Below, piece by piece: positions 4,818 to 13,015 of a stretch of DNA of 16,768 nucleotides (within the stretch, counting starts at the first letter, position 1; each line of letters starts with the position of its first letter). Origin of the DNA: Candidatus Gastranaerophilales bacterium (GTDB lineage: Bacteria > Cyanobacteriota > Vampirovibrionia > Gastranaerophilales > Gastranaerophilaceae); assembly GCA_021199975.1 (NCBI GenBank), contig JAJQHF010000155.1, positions 1-16,768 of the forward strand. Reading direction: 5' to 3'. The notes beneath the pieces were generated by a model. The model was given only the letters and a program-made list of their open reading frames with translations. It was not told the origin of the DNA and made no database searches. Both the position numbers and the translations under genes were made by a program.

Positions 4818-7055
4818 ATGGCAAAAAAGAAAGAAAATATTTTAGTAATAGTCGAGTCACCTGCAAAATCTAAAACAATAAAAAAGATTTTAGGCAGTTC
4901 TTATGAAATAGAAGCAAGTTACGGACATATTCGTGATTTTCCGCCTAAAGTACTCGGATTTGATGTTCAAAATGATTTTACTCCGACTTTTGAGGTTATT
5001 CCCGAAAAAAAGGCGGTCGTAAAAAAATTAAATGACATGGCACAAAAAGCCGATAAAGTTTACCTTGCTTCAGACCCTGACCGTGAAGGAGAAGCAATAG
5101 CATGGCATGTTCGTCAGGTCATTAATGTACCTGATGAAAAAGTATATAGAATAGAGTTTAATGAAATAACCCCAAAAGCAGTCACTTATGCCGTTGAGCA
5201 TTCAAGACAAATTGATATGAGCCGTGTAAAAGCCCAGCAGACAAGGCAGATTTTAGACAGGCTTGTAGGTTACAAAATAAGCCCCGTTTTATGGGAAAAA
5301 ATGAGAAATTACCACCTTTCTGCAGGCAGAGTTCAGAGTGTTGCTTTGAAAATGATATGCGAAAGAGAAGACGAAATAAAAGCCTTTACCCCTGTCGAAT
5401 ATTGGACAATTTCGGCTGACTTACTTAAAAATAAAGCTAAATTTACGGCGGAACTTGCAAAATATAAAAATTCAAAAATTCAAAAAAAATATTCAGAAGC
5501 ACCAAATAAAATTGTTTCTTATTTAAAGGAAAAAGAAAGAGAATTTACTGTATCAAAAATCACGACAAGAAATTCTCAAAGAAAACCAACAGCACCTTTT
5601 ATTACATCTACACTTCAAAGAGAAGCAAGCAATAAATTAGGTTATGGCGTTTCAAAAACAATGCAGATAGCTCAAAAACTATATGAAGGTATAGATATAG
5701 GCACTGATGGTCCTGTGGGTTTAATTACATATATGAGAACAGACTCTGTTCGTATATCAGATGATGCTCAGGCGGCTGCTAAGGAATTTATTATTCAAAA
5801 TTTTGGCGATAAATACTATCCTAAAACACCTAACAATTATGTGAAAAAATCAAAAAATGTACAAGATGCCCATGAAGCAATCAGGCCATCCTACATAGAT
5901 AAAACACCGGAGAGCATAAAACAGTATCTTACAAATGAACAATATCAACTTTACAAATTAATTTGGAGCAAATTCACGGCTTCTCAAATGGAAAATGCCT
6001 CCGTAAAAAATACAACAGTCGATATAGAAGCAGGTGATTGTCTGTTTAAAGCAGGGGTAAGCAAAATAGTTTTTGACGGTTATCTTAAAATTTACAACGA
6101 TAATGATGAAGCGGAAGAGCCTTCTAAAATACCCGATTTAAAAGAGGGCGATAACTTAAAACTTAAAGAAGTTCTGCCCAAACAACACTTTACAAGCCCG
6201 CCTCCAAGATACACGGAAGCCTCTCTTGTTAAAGCTCTTGAAGAACACGGCATTGGCAGACCAAGTACTTATGCACCTATTATCTCTAAAATTCAGCAGA
6301 AAAATTATGTTGAAAAAATAGAAAAAGCTCTTGCACCGACTTTATTGGGGCAGACTCTATGCAAACAGCTTATTCAACATTTTAAAGATATTATGAATTA
6401 TGAATTTACCGCAAATATGGAAACAAAACTCGATGAAATTGCGGAAGATAAATTAAAGTGGAACGAAGTTATTAAAGAGTTTTATACTCCGTTTATAGAA
6501 ACAGTATCCGGTGCAAAACAAAATATGGAAAGAGTTGCAATAGAATCAGATACTCTCTGCCCTAATTGCGGTAGTAAAATGATTGTAAGAACAAGCAGGT
6601 ACGGTACTCAGTTTTTAGGATGTTCAAAATACCCCGAGTGCAAAACAATGCTTCCTTTAAATAAAGACGGGCAGGCAGCTGAACCGCCTAAAGAAACTGA
6701 CGAAAAGTGCGAAAAATGCTCCTCTCCGATGATTCAAAAAACAGGACCCTACGGACCTTATCTTGAATGCACAAATGAAAGCTGCAAACACAGAAAAAGA
6801 ATTATAAAATCAACAGGGGTAAAATGCCCTAAATGTGAAACGGGAGAAATTGTTTTCAAAAAGTCAAAATACGGCAGGGTCTTTTTTGGCTGTAATAACT
6901 ATCCAAACTGTGATTTTGTGTCATGGTATGAGCCTGTTAATGAAAAATGTCCGGAATGCGGAAGTATACTGGTTAAAAAAATAACCAAAAAAGCTAAAAA
7001 GCTGGAATGCGGCAATAAAGAATGTTCATTTTCAAAAGATATGGAAGAAGAATAG
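4818..7055 (+). CDS. topA: DNA topoisomerase I (type IA)
   Basis: A 745-aa type IA topoisomerase that relaxes negatively supercoiled DNA through a transient 5'-phosphotyrosine link. The TOPRIM domain opens with ILVIVESPAKSKTIKKIL (8-25) and contains the metal-binding LASDPDREGEAIAWH (83-97). The DNA-binding GRVQSVAL lies at 170-177, and the active-site Tyr is Tyr305 in GLITYMRTDS. EHGIGRPSTYAPI follows further on. The C-terminus carries four zinc-ribbon repeats, each with a Cys pair at both ends: CPNCG..CSKYPEC, CEKCS..CTNESC, CPKCE..CNNYPNC and CPECG..CGNKEC. All catalytic elements are intact and the length is normal. The ATG at 4818 begins the conserved N-terminus, although no strong ribosome site precedes it. 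aroE follows 3 bp after the stop, so the two are probably cotranscribed. Confidence 0.97.
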   Translation: MAKKKENILVIVESPAKSKTIKKILGSSYEIEASYGHIRDFPPKVLGFDVQNDFTPTFEVIPEKKAVVKKLNDMAQKADKVYLASDPDREGEAIAWHVRQVINVPDEKVYRIEFNEITPKAVTYAVEHSRQIDMSRVKAQQTRQILDRLVGYKISPVLWEKMRNYHLSAGRVQSVALKMICEREDEIKAFTPVEYWTISADLLKNKAKFTAELAKYKNSKIQKKYSEAPNKIVSYLKEKEREFTVSKITTRNSQRKPTAPFITSTLQREASNKLGYGVSKTMQIAQKLYEGIDIGTDGPVGLITYMRTDSVRISDDAQAAAKEFIIQNFGDKYYPKTPNNYVKKSKNVQDAHEAIRPSYIDKTPESIKQYLTNEQYQLYKLIWSKFTASQMENASVKNTTVDIEAGDCLFKAGVSKIVFDGYLKIYNDNDEAEEPSKIPDLKEGDNLKLKEVLPKQHFTSPPPRYTEASLVKALEEHGIGRPSTYAPIISKIQQKNYVEKIEKALAPTLLGQTLCKQLIQHFKDIMNYEFTANMETKLDEIAEDKLKWNEVIKEFYTPFIETVSGAKQNMERVAIESDTLCPNCGSKMIVRTSRYGTQFLGCSKYPECKTMLPLNKDGQAAEPPKETDEKCEKCSSPMIQKTGPYGPYLECTNESCKHRKRIIKSTGVKCPKCETGEIVFKKSKYGRVFFGCNNYPNCDFVSWYEPVNEKCPECGSILVKKITKKAKKLECGNKECSFSKDMEEE

Positions 7056-7058
7056 AAT

Positions 7059-7910
7059 ATGTATAAATTCGGACTCATAGGTTATCCTTTATCACACTCT
7101 ATGTCAAAAATAATTCAAGAAGCGGCTTTTAAATCCGTCGGTTTGGAGGGGGTTTATGAAGTAATGGAAACCGAGCAGGAGGATTTGGTTACAAGAATAA
7201 AATATCTCCGTTCAAACGGTTTTCAGGGATTTAACGTAACAATTCCTTTGAAAGTTCCTATTACATTGTTTCTATCGGGAGTCGATAATGCCGCAAATGT
7301 TGCAGGAAGTGCCAATACAATAAAAATTCAGCCTGATTCCTCTTTAATAGGCTATAATACAGATGTTTACGGCTTTGTTGAAGCAATACCAGAGGACTTT
7401 AGGGAAGAATTAAAAGGAAAATCCGCTGCGGTTTTAGGCAACGGCGGAGCTGCAAGGGCAATAGGGGTCGGATTATCTATTTTAAATGTTTCTAAAATAG
7501 ACTTCTATGCAAGAAATATAATTAACGCATCAGAAATGGTAAGCAATTTAAGAAATAATTTCCCGAATATTGAAATGAATTGTCTTCAAATAGAAGGTTT
7601 AAAAGATTTATCAAAATATAAAATTCTTGTAAATACTACTCCTATAGGAATGAGAAGCAAAGCAATGGGTATTTCTCCCGTTGATGAAGATGTTGTAAAA
7701 ACTATGGATAAAAATTCCATTATTTATGATATAGTATACAACCCTTTAAAAACAGAACTGATAAAATTGGCCAAAAAACATAACATACAAACCATACAAG
7801 GACTTGATATGCTGATTTATCAGGGCGCAAAAGCTTTTGAAATTTGGACCGGCAAAAAACCCGATACTTTGAAAATGAAAATAGCCGCTTTGGAAGAAAT
7901 GATTGACTAA
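7059..7910 (+). CDS. aroE: Shikimate dehydrogenase (NADP+)
   Basis: A 283-aa enzyme that reduces 3-dehydroshikimate to shikimate, the fourth step of chorismate and aromatic amino acid synthesis. The substrate domain shows GYPLSHSMSK (8-17), the catalytic Lys65 in NVTIPLKVP, Asn86 in GSANTI and Asp102 in GYNTDVYG. The Lys65/Asp102 pair falls at the same positions as in the E. coli enzyme. The nucleotide-binding loop is GNGGAARA (127-134), where many homologues have GAGGAxxA. The C-terminal QGLDMLIYQGAKAFEIWTG is standard. The ATG lies 3 bp after the topA stop, within reach of the topA 3' GAAGAAGAA stretch as ribosome site. It ends 11 bp from the convergent glycosyltransferase gene, with no hairpin between them. 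Confidence 0.96.
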   Translation: MYKFGLIGYPLSHSMSKIIQEAAFKSVGLEGVYEVMETEQEDLVTRIKYLRSNGFQGFNVTIPLKVPITLFLSGVDNAANVAGSANTIKIQPDSSLIGYNTDVYGFVEAIPEDFREELKGKSAAVLGNGGAARAIGVGLSILNVSKIDFYARNIINASEMVSNLRNNFPNIEMNCLQIEGLKDLSKYKILVNTTPIGMRSKAMGISPVDEDVVKTMDKNSIIYDIVYNPLKTELIKLAKKHNIQTIQGLDMLIYQGAKAFEIWTGKKPDTLKMKIAALEEMID

Positions 7911-7921
7911 ATAAGAAAATG

Positions 7922-9502
7922 TTAATTTTTTTCTAAAATATATAAGGAATATTCGGCAAATGTCGTATTTGTTTCTTCTTTTATTAATTTATATCCTTCT
8001 TCTTCTATTAATTGTTTTATTACAGGAATTGCATTTTCTTCATCATCAATAACCGAATATGCAAATATAACCTTATTTTTACCTTTAAGCACATCTTTAA
8101 GAGAATTAATTAAATTTTGATTTCTTGTTTTTTTGTCTGTAATATGCAAACTAATATTAGAAGGTGTTATTATGGATTCCCATCTGTTTATAAATATAAT
8201 GTTTTTTGAGTTCATACAGTCAGCACATACCACATCATAAGACAATATAAGTTCATCATCCTTTTTTATATCTTCAAACATATTTATAATTTGTTTAGTT
8301 GGTTTTGAGTAATCTTCAATTATTAAAGGTTTAAGTTCCCCTATTTGCTTTACATAGAAGAAAAATAATGACAATGCCGTTAAACTTAAAAAACTTGTTA
8401 AATATTTTAACTTATTATTCAAATCATTAAAATCTAAAGCTTTAAAAATAATTATTATGAAAAATGGTATTAAAAAAACAATTATTCTGTTGCAAAACGG
8501 ATAAATATATAAAAATGACAACAATAAAAAGAATAAAACAGGAGAAATTACAAATAAGCCGTCACCCATATGTTTTTTAAACGCAGGGATTGTAAATCTT
8601 ATAATTCCTGCAATAAATATTAACAGGAATAATAAAATTACAAAGTCAGGCAGCCTGTATGATAACTCATTATCATACCAATAAAAGCAAAAATATGAAA
8701 AATGAATTAAAGAATTTATTGCATCAAAAGTATCAGGTCTAAAGAAAAAACCATTAGTTAACCATTGGTTTTTTAAGCTTTCATCACCTGACATTTGATT
8801 TATATAGGTTAAATATTCAATTATAATAAATATTCCGGCTACAGCTTGATAAATTATTAAACGAATTACATTTGGTATATTTTTATTAAAAAAGTATTTT
8901 AAAAATAACAAAAACCAATAAATTTCTATGATTACAATGGCATTAAAAGATGTAAATATAAATAAAACAGAAACAAGACAGCTTATAAATAATGTTTTTA
9001 AAGGGATAGTTTCTTCTTTATATTTATCTTTAATTGTTAAAGTATAATATAAGATTAAAAGTGCAATAAGAACATCAAACATATAAAATTTTATCATAGC
9101 GGAATAATTTATCAGATTATAAGAAAAAGAAAATATAATCAATGCAGATATTATCAGTATCTTATTTTTAAATAATTTATCAAGTACTTTGTAAAAGACA
9201 AATAAAGAACAAATACCCGCTAATAATGCAGGCAGTTTTAAAATTACATAATTAAAACCGAATATTTGGTGAATAAATTTTAAAATCAATCTGCAAAAAG
9301 GCAAAAAGTTAGCACCTTCAACGAAAGTGGTTAATACTGTAATATATGAAGAACTGCCAATTTCGTACAAAGAGTGGCATTCATCTATAGGAACAAAATA
9401 ACACCTGTTTATAAAAGTCAAAATCCTTAAAATTATACCGATAGCAAATACTATTACCAAAGATATTGTATATATAGAAAATCTTTTATTAAACTTTGTC
9501 AT
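7922..9502 (-). CDS. Membrane glycosyltransferase, GT-C fold (ArnT/PMT-like)
   Basis: A 526-aa polytopic protein with about ten to twelve hydrophobic segments, the first at residues 10-31, followed by a soluble C-terminal domain of about 130 residues. In the first extracytoplasmic loop, PIDECHS places an Asp-Glu pair at 40-41. This is the hallmark position of the catalytic acidic residue in GT-C enzymes (ArnT, PMT and arabinosyltransferase types), which use polyprenyl-phosphate-linked sugars outside the membrane. The later Phe/Ile-rich helices and the loop SYRLPDF fit, but no motif identifies the sugar or acceptor. It is co-directional with the CdsA-like gene 40 bp upstream and probably cotranscribed with it. 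No clear ribosome site precedes the ATG. Family assignment is likely, substrate unknown. Confidence 0.75.
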   Translation of the reverse strand: MTKFNKRFSIYTISLVIVFAIGIILRILTFINRCYFVPIDECHSLYEIGSSSYITVLTTFVEGANFLPFCRLILKFIHQIFGFNYVILKLPALLAGICSLFVFYKVLDKLFKNKILIISALIIFSFSYNLINYSAMIKFYMFDVLIALLILYYTLTIKDKYKEETIPLKTLFISCLVSVLFIFTSFNAIVIIEIYWFLLFLKYFFNKNIPNVIRLIIYQAVAGIFIIIEYLTYINQMSGDESLKNQWLTNGFFFRPDTFDAINSLIHFSYFCFYWYDNELSYRLPDFVILLFLLIFIAGIIRFTIPAFKKHMGDGLFVISPVLFFLLLSFLYIYPFCNRIIVFLIPFFIIIIFKALDFNDLNNKLKYLTSFLSLTALSLFFFYVKQIGELKPLIIEDYSKPTKQIINMFEDIKKDDELILSYDVVCADCMNSKNIIFINRWESIITPSNISLHITDKKTRNQNLINSLKDVLKGKNKVIFAYSVIDDEENAIPVIKQLIEEEGYKLIKEETNTTFAEYSLYILEKN

Positions 9503-9542
9503 ACTTATAATTTTACAATAAAAAATTATTTTATAAATATTT

Positions 9543-10343
9543 CTAATTTAAAACGGAAGCTATATATAAACAATAATAAGCAGCAGGTGCCGAAAATATA
9601 AAAGCATCTACCCTGTCAAGTATTCCGCCGTAATTAAAAAATAAATTACCGCTGTGTTTTATACCTAAATCTCTTTTTATTAAAGAAATCGACAAATCGC
9701 CAATTTGCGCAAAAAATGATGTACAAATTCCGAATAATACTGCATTTATAAATGAAAAATGAAAGAATTTAATAAGCAGTAAAGATATCATACAAGAGAA
9801 AAACAAATTAGCAATAGAGCCTGCAACTGTTTTATTCGGGCTTATTTCAGGTGAAAGCAGTTTATTTTTGAAAAGAGGACCAATTCTTGAGGCACTGTAA
9901 TCTCCGATTAATACTATGGCAAAATATATTAATATTAATGCAAAACTGTTTTCCGAATAAAAATAAAACAATTTGACTATATACAAAGTGCAAAATATAA
10001 ACATAAATCCCATAATAGTTGAAAAAGTTGTGATTGTATACGGTTTTTTATTTCTTATTACAGTTATAAAGAATGATAAAAATATTCCTAAAACTAATAC
10101 CGGAGTCACAAAGATATGATAATTCATTATAAATAAATATGCACAAATACATCCTATGACTTCAGGAATACATTTATGTATATATATATCTTTTACGGAA
10201 AACATATCTCTGTATTCTTTTAATGAAAATATTATAAAAACAATTGATAACAAAAAAAGAGCTAAAGGTGATACAGCTATTGCAGCCAATATTGCAAATA
10301 ATATAATAAATCCCGATAAATACCTGATAATTTTGACGGACAT
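9543..10343 (-). CDS. cdsA: CdsA-like phosphatidate cytidylyltransferase homologue with divergent signature
   Basis: A 266-aa integral membrane protein of the CdsA family, which makes CDP-diacylglycerol from CTP and phosphatidic acid for phospholipid synthesis. There are about seven or eight hydrophobic segments. The C-terminal signature is recognisable at 216-246 but changed. GDLxES reads GDLSIS, KRxxGxKD reads KRDLGIKH (223-230), and LLPGHGGxxDRxD reads LFFNYGGILDRVD (234-246). Upstream, SPxKTxEG reads SPNKTVAG (168-175). The lysines, the DR-D end and Asp148 are kept. The changes hit several positions that are nearly invariant in active CdsA, so it may be a divergent family member with another substrate or reduced activity. 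It is followed 40 bp later by the GT-C gene. An AGGAAAG lies about 11 bp before the ATG. I am sure of the family, less of the reaction. Confidence 0.82.
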   Translation of the reverse strand: MSVKIIRYLSGFIILFAILAAIAVSPLALFLLSIVFIIFSLKEYRDMFSVKDIYIHKCIPEVIGCICAYLFIMNYHIFVTPVLVLGIFLSFFITVIRNKKPYTITTFSTIMGFMFIFCTLYIVKLFYFYSENSFALILIYFAIVLIGDYSASRIGPLFKNKLLSPEISPNKTVAGSIANLFFSCMISLLLIKFFHFSFINAVLFGICTSFFAQIGDLSISLIKRDLGIKHSGNLFFNYGGILDRVDAFIFSAPAAYYCLYIASVLN

Positions 10344-10427
10344 ACTTTTTTATCTTTCCTACATATAGATTGTAACATACAGGCAAATACTCATATAAAT
10401 TATTAAAAATTGTAATATAATAAATTT
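10344..10427. promoter_or_regulatory. Divergent promoter region between the CdsA-like and radical SAM genes
   Basis: This 84-bp gap separates two divergent starts. TATAAT at 10416-10421 lies 6 bp before the ATG at 10428, so transcription would begin at or next to the start codon. ATTGTAACATA (10369-10379) and ATTGTAATATA (10409-10419) form an 11-bp direct repeat with one mismatch, 40 bp apart. On the minus strand the first copy contains TACAAT, a possible -10 for the CdsA-like gene. No good -35 is visible for either direction. Confidence 0.3.
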
Positions 10428-11867
10428 ATGATAAAAGTAATGTTAATATATCCTCCGGGAGAAATATATCAAAGAGGCGAGGATAGATGCCAGATAAATG
10501 TGGAAGCCTCTGTTTCTAATGCTTTGAGGGCTTGCAATGATTTAGGTTATATAGCTTCGGGGTTAAAAAAGTTTGATTGCAGTATTTTTTTAAAAGATTA
10601 TCCTGCCGAAAAAAAGACTTTTGTTGATTTAAAACAAGATATTTCTTCTTTTTTGCCCGATGTTGTATTTATCAGTATTACAAACGGAAGCATATATAAT
10701 GACCTGAAAATTGTTAAAGAAATTAAAGATTTAAAAAACGATGTTGTAATAATTCTAAAAGGTGCTTTATTTTTTAATCCTGATAAAGATTTATTTGATG
10801 AACTTGATTTGATTAATGTTGATTATTTAATCGGAGGCGAAGCCGAATTTATTGTTCCTGATTTAATAAAGTATCATTTTACGGATAAAAATCAAATAAA
10901 GAATATTCAGGGTATTTCATACAAAGAAGATAATAAGTGGTATACAAATGACCTGACCGACTTTGCAGATGATTTGGATTCCATTCCTTTTCCTGACAGA
11001 AGTTTAATGAATAACAAACTGTATATAAATCCCGCAACAAACAGACCCCTTGCCACAATATCGACCTCAAGAGGATGTCCTTCCTCCTGTATTTACTGCG
11101 TATCTCCTGTTATATCAGGAAAAAAAGTACGTTTTAGAGATATTAATTGCATTTTTGAAGAAATAAAAGAATGTGTTAAAAAGTACAACATTACCGATTT
11201 CTTTTTTAAATCGGACACTTTTACCATAAAAAAAGATTGGGTAATTGAACTCTGTAATTTAATAATAAACTCCGAATTAAAGGGTAAAATAAATTGGGCT
11301 GCTAATTCAAGAGTGAATACGATAGATGAAGAAATGCTTTTAAAAATGAAACAGGCAGGCTGCTCTATTATCGCTTTAGGGCTTGAATCAGGCAGCAATG
11401 ACTCACTAAAAAAAATGAAAAAAGGTACAACTGTTGAACAAAATGAAACAGCAGTTAAACTTATAAAAAAAGCGGGAATGAAAATATTCGGATTTTATCT
11501 TATAGGTTTTCCCTGGGAAACAGAAGAACATTTAAGACAAACAAAAGAATTTATTTTTAAAGCTGATACCGATTTTATAGAGCTTTCAATAGCCGTACCT
11601 TTTAAAGGAAGCGAACTTTATTCAATGGTTTTTGATAAACTTAACTGCGGTGAAAAAGTTCTCGGCAAAGACTCTTTTAAATATGTAACTCTCGGCACGG
11701 ATTATATTTCTAATGAGGAATTGGAAAAATTCAGAAAAGACCTTATTTTAAAATATCATTTAAGACCATCTTATATTTTTAAAAAAATATTCAGCAAAAA
11801 CCTGACTCCGTCTTTGTTTTTTAATTATGTTAAATACGGTTTAAGGATGATTAGAAATTTGTTTTAG
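10428..11867 (+). CDS. B12-binding-domain radical SAM protein
   Basis: A 479-aa radical SAM enzyme of the BchE/cobalamin-dependent type. Residues 1-150 form a Rossmann-like cobalamin-binding-type domain (IKVMLIYPPG, LGYIASGLKK, PDVVFISITNGS, YLIGGEAE). It has no DxHxxG, so any cobalamin would not be bound through the usual His ligand. The radical SAM cluster motif is CPSSCIYC with Cys217, Cys221 and Cys224. Downstream are ALGLESGSNDSLKKMKKG and FYLIGFPWET, typical of the family. The reaction cannot be read from sequence. Relatives perform methylations, ring closures and lipid modifications. There is no ribosome site before the ATG, which together with the nearby TATAAT suggests a leaderless mRNA. 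Its 3' end overlaps the convergent SPASM gene by 17 nt. Confidence 0.88.
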   Translation: MIKVMLIYPPGEIYQRGEDRCQINVEASVSNALRACNDLGYIASGLKKFDCSIFLKDYPAEKKTFVDLKQDISSFLPDVVFISITNGSIYNDLKIVKEIKDLKNDVVIILKGALFFNPDKDLFDELDLINVDYLIGGEAEFIVPDLIKYHFTDKNQIKNIQGISYKEDNKWYTNDLTDFADDLDSIPFPDRSLMNNKLYINPATNRPLATISTSRGCPSSCIYCVSPVISGKKVRFRDINCIFEEIKECVKKYNITDFFFKSDTFTIKKDWVIELCNLIINSELKGKINWAANSRVNTIDEEMLLKMKQAGCSIIALGLESGSNDSLKKMKKGTTVEQNETAVKLIKKAGMKIFGFYLIGFPWETEEHLRQTKEFIFKADTDFIELSIAVPFKGSELYSMVFDKLNCGEKVLGKDSFKYVTLGTDYISNEELEKFRKDLILKYHLRPSYIFKKIFSKNLTPSLFFNYVKYGLRMIRNLF

Positions 11868-12939
11868 GGTACGCATCACAGCATAGCTGGCAGGCATTAT
11901 ATATTTTATCTTTTTGCAATTGCTTTCTGAAATTTTTATAAGCTTCTTTATTCAGCACTTTTTGAATTTTTTCGTTTCTTATATTGCCTAATTTAAAAGA
12001 AAGACAAGGGTATAAATCACCTTCGGGAGTAATAAATACACTTGAAAAAGGAATATTACAGGCATGATAAATCTCATTAACATTTTTATTGCCCAAAGTA
12101 AAAAATTTGAGGATTCTGTCTAAATCTCCTGTTTCTTTAAATTTCGGCGCCCACCTTAATTTTGTTTTTACATTTTTTGATATACTTTCCAATTCTTTAT
12201 ATATTTGAATAAAATGTTCTCTGTCAAAATACATTTCAAGCGGATATTCATCTTTATAAAATTCCTCGGAAAATGTTTGTTTTAAGGTTGAATTTTGTCT
12301 TAAAAAATTATTTCTTTTAAAAGATAATGAATAAAATTCTGCATTTAACCTTGCGGCTTCTTTATATATTTTAGGTAAATCATCAAGATTATTTTCTAAA
12401 ATAACACTTTTTATATCCAATAAAGGTTTTGTTTTATGCTCTTTTAATTTTATTTCGTTTAAAAGTTCAAGATTATTTATTATGTTATCAAATAATCCCT
12501 TTTTGTTTCTTATTTCGTCATGATTTTTTTTATAGCCATCAATAGAAACCGATAATAAAAGAAGATTATGTTTTATTAAAAGTTTAATGTTTTCTTCATT
12601 TAAAAGTAACCCGTTAGTAATAATACTTACTTTCCCGAAAGTTTTTTTTGAAGCTTTTTCTAAAATATCAAAGAAATCAGGTCTAATCATAACTTCACCC
12701 GCAACTATAGAAATAAACGAATAAAAAGGAATCTGATTAATTATGTTAAACCACTCATCTTTTGTCATTTCATTTTTTTTACGATCACCATTTATAAAGC
12801 AAAAACTGCAATTTAAATTACATCTGTATGTCAGTTCAAGGAAATACCTAACAGGGGGAAGCATATAATTAAAAAAATTGTATTCCGAAAAAAAAGAATA
12901 ACTTTTTCTTAAATTATCAAACAGTTGTGATTTATTCAT
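11851..12939 (-). CDS. Radical SAM/SPASM-domain protein
   Basis: A 362-aa radical SAM enzyme. The cluster motif is CNLNCSFC with Cys40, Cys44 and Cys47. VAGEVMIRPDF at about 79-89 corresponds to the usual GGEPLLxPDF, here with the Pro after Glu replaced by Val. ITNGLLL and VSIDGYKKNHDEIRN follow, as expected for the MoaA/SPASM group. The C-terminal SPASM region has Cys294, Cys312, Cys350, Cys353 and Cys354 around ITPEGDLYPC and ACQLCC, enough for at least one auxiliary Fe-S cluster. SPASM enzymes often modify peptides, but others act on sugars or other small molecules. No short precursor peptide gene is evident beside it. AAGGGGAAT just before the ATG is a good ribosome site. The last 17 nt overlap the opposite radical SAM gene. 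Confidence 0.88.
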   Translation of the reverse strand: MNKSQLFDNLRKSYSFFSEYNFFNYMLPPVRYFLELTYRCNLNCSFCFINGDRKKNEMTKDEWFNIINQIPFYSFISIVAGEVMIRPDFFDILEKASKKTFGKVSIITNGLLLNEENIKLLIKHNLLLLSVSIDGYKKNHDEIRNKKGLFDNIINNLELLNEIKLKEHKTKPLLDIKSVILENNLDDLPKIYKEAARLNAEFYSLSFKRNNFLRQNSTLKQTFSEEFYKDEYPLEMYFDREHFIQIYKELESISKNVKTKLRWAPKFKETGDLDRILKFFTLGNKNVNEIYHACNIPFSSVFITPEGDLYPCLSFKLGNIRNEKIQKVLNKEAYKNFRKQLQKDKIYNACQLCCDAYPKTNF

Positions 12940-12975
12940 AAATTCCCCTTAAAAATCTAAAATTCCGATAAATTG

Positions 12976-12981
12976 ATTATA
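12976..12981 (-). promoter_or_regulatory. Candidate -10 box for the radical SAM/SPASM gene
   Basis: A perfect TATAAT on the minus strand (12981-12976) would give a start near 12969 and a leader of about 30 nt containing the AAGGGG ribosome site. No good -35 is present at the right distance. It lies in the 76-bp gap after fliI, so it could give the SPASM gene its own transcript in addition to read-through from the flagellar operon. Confidence 0.3.
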
Positions 12982-13015
12982 CTTCATAAATTTATTTCAA
13001 TTTTCTCATAAAAAT

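Noticed and set aside
9507..9529. 8-bp AT-only inverted repeat between the CdsA-like and GT-C genes
   Set aside because: ATAATTTT/AAAATTAT has no G or C and is expected by chance in such AT-rich spacer DNA.
12964..12971. TCCGATAA resembling a sigma-28 -10 element
   Set aside because: No TAAA-type -35 lies at the required distance, and it points into the antisense of fliI, so it would drive no gene.
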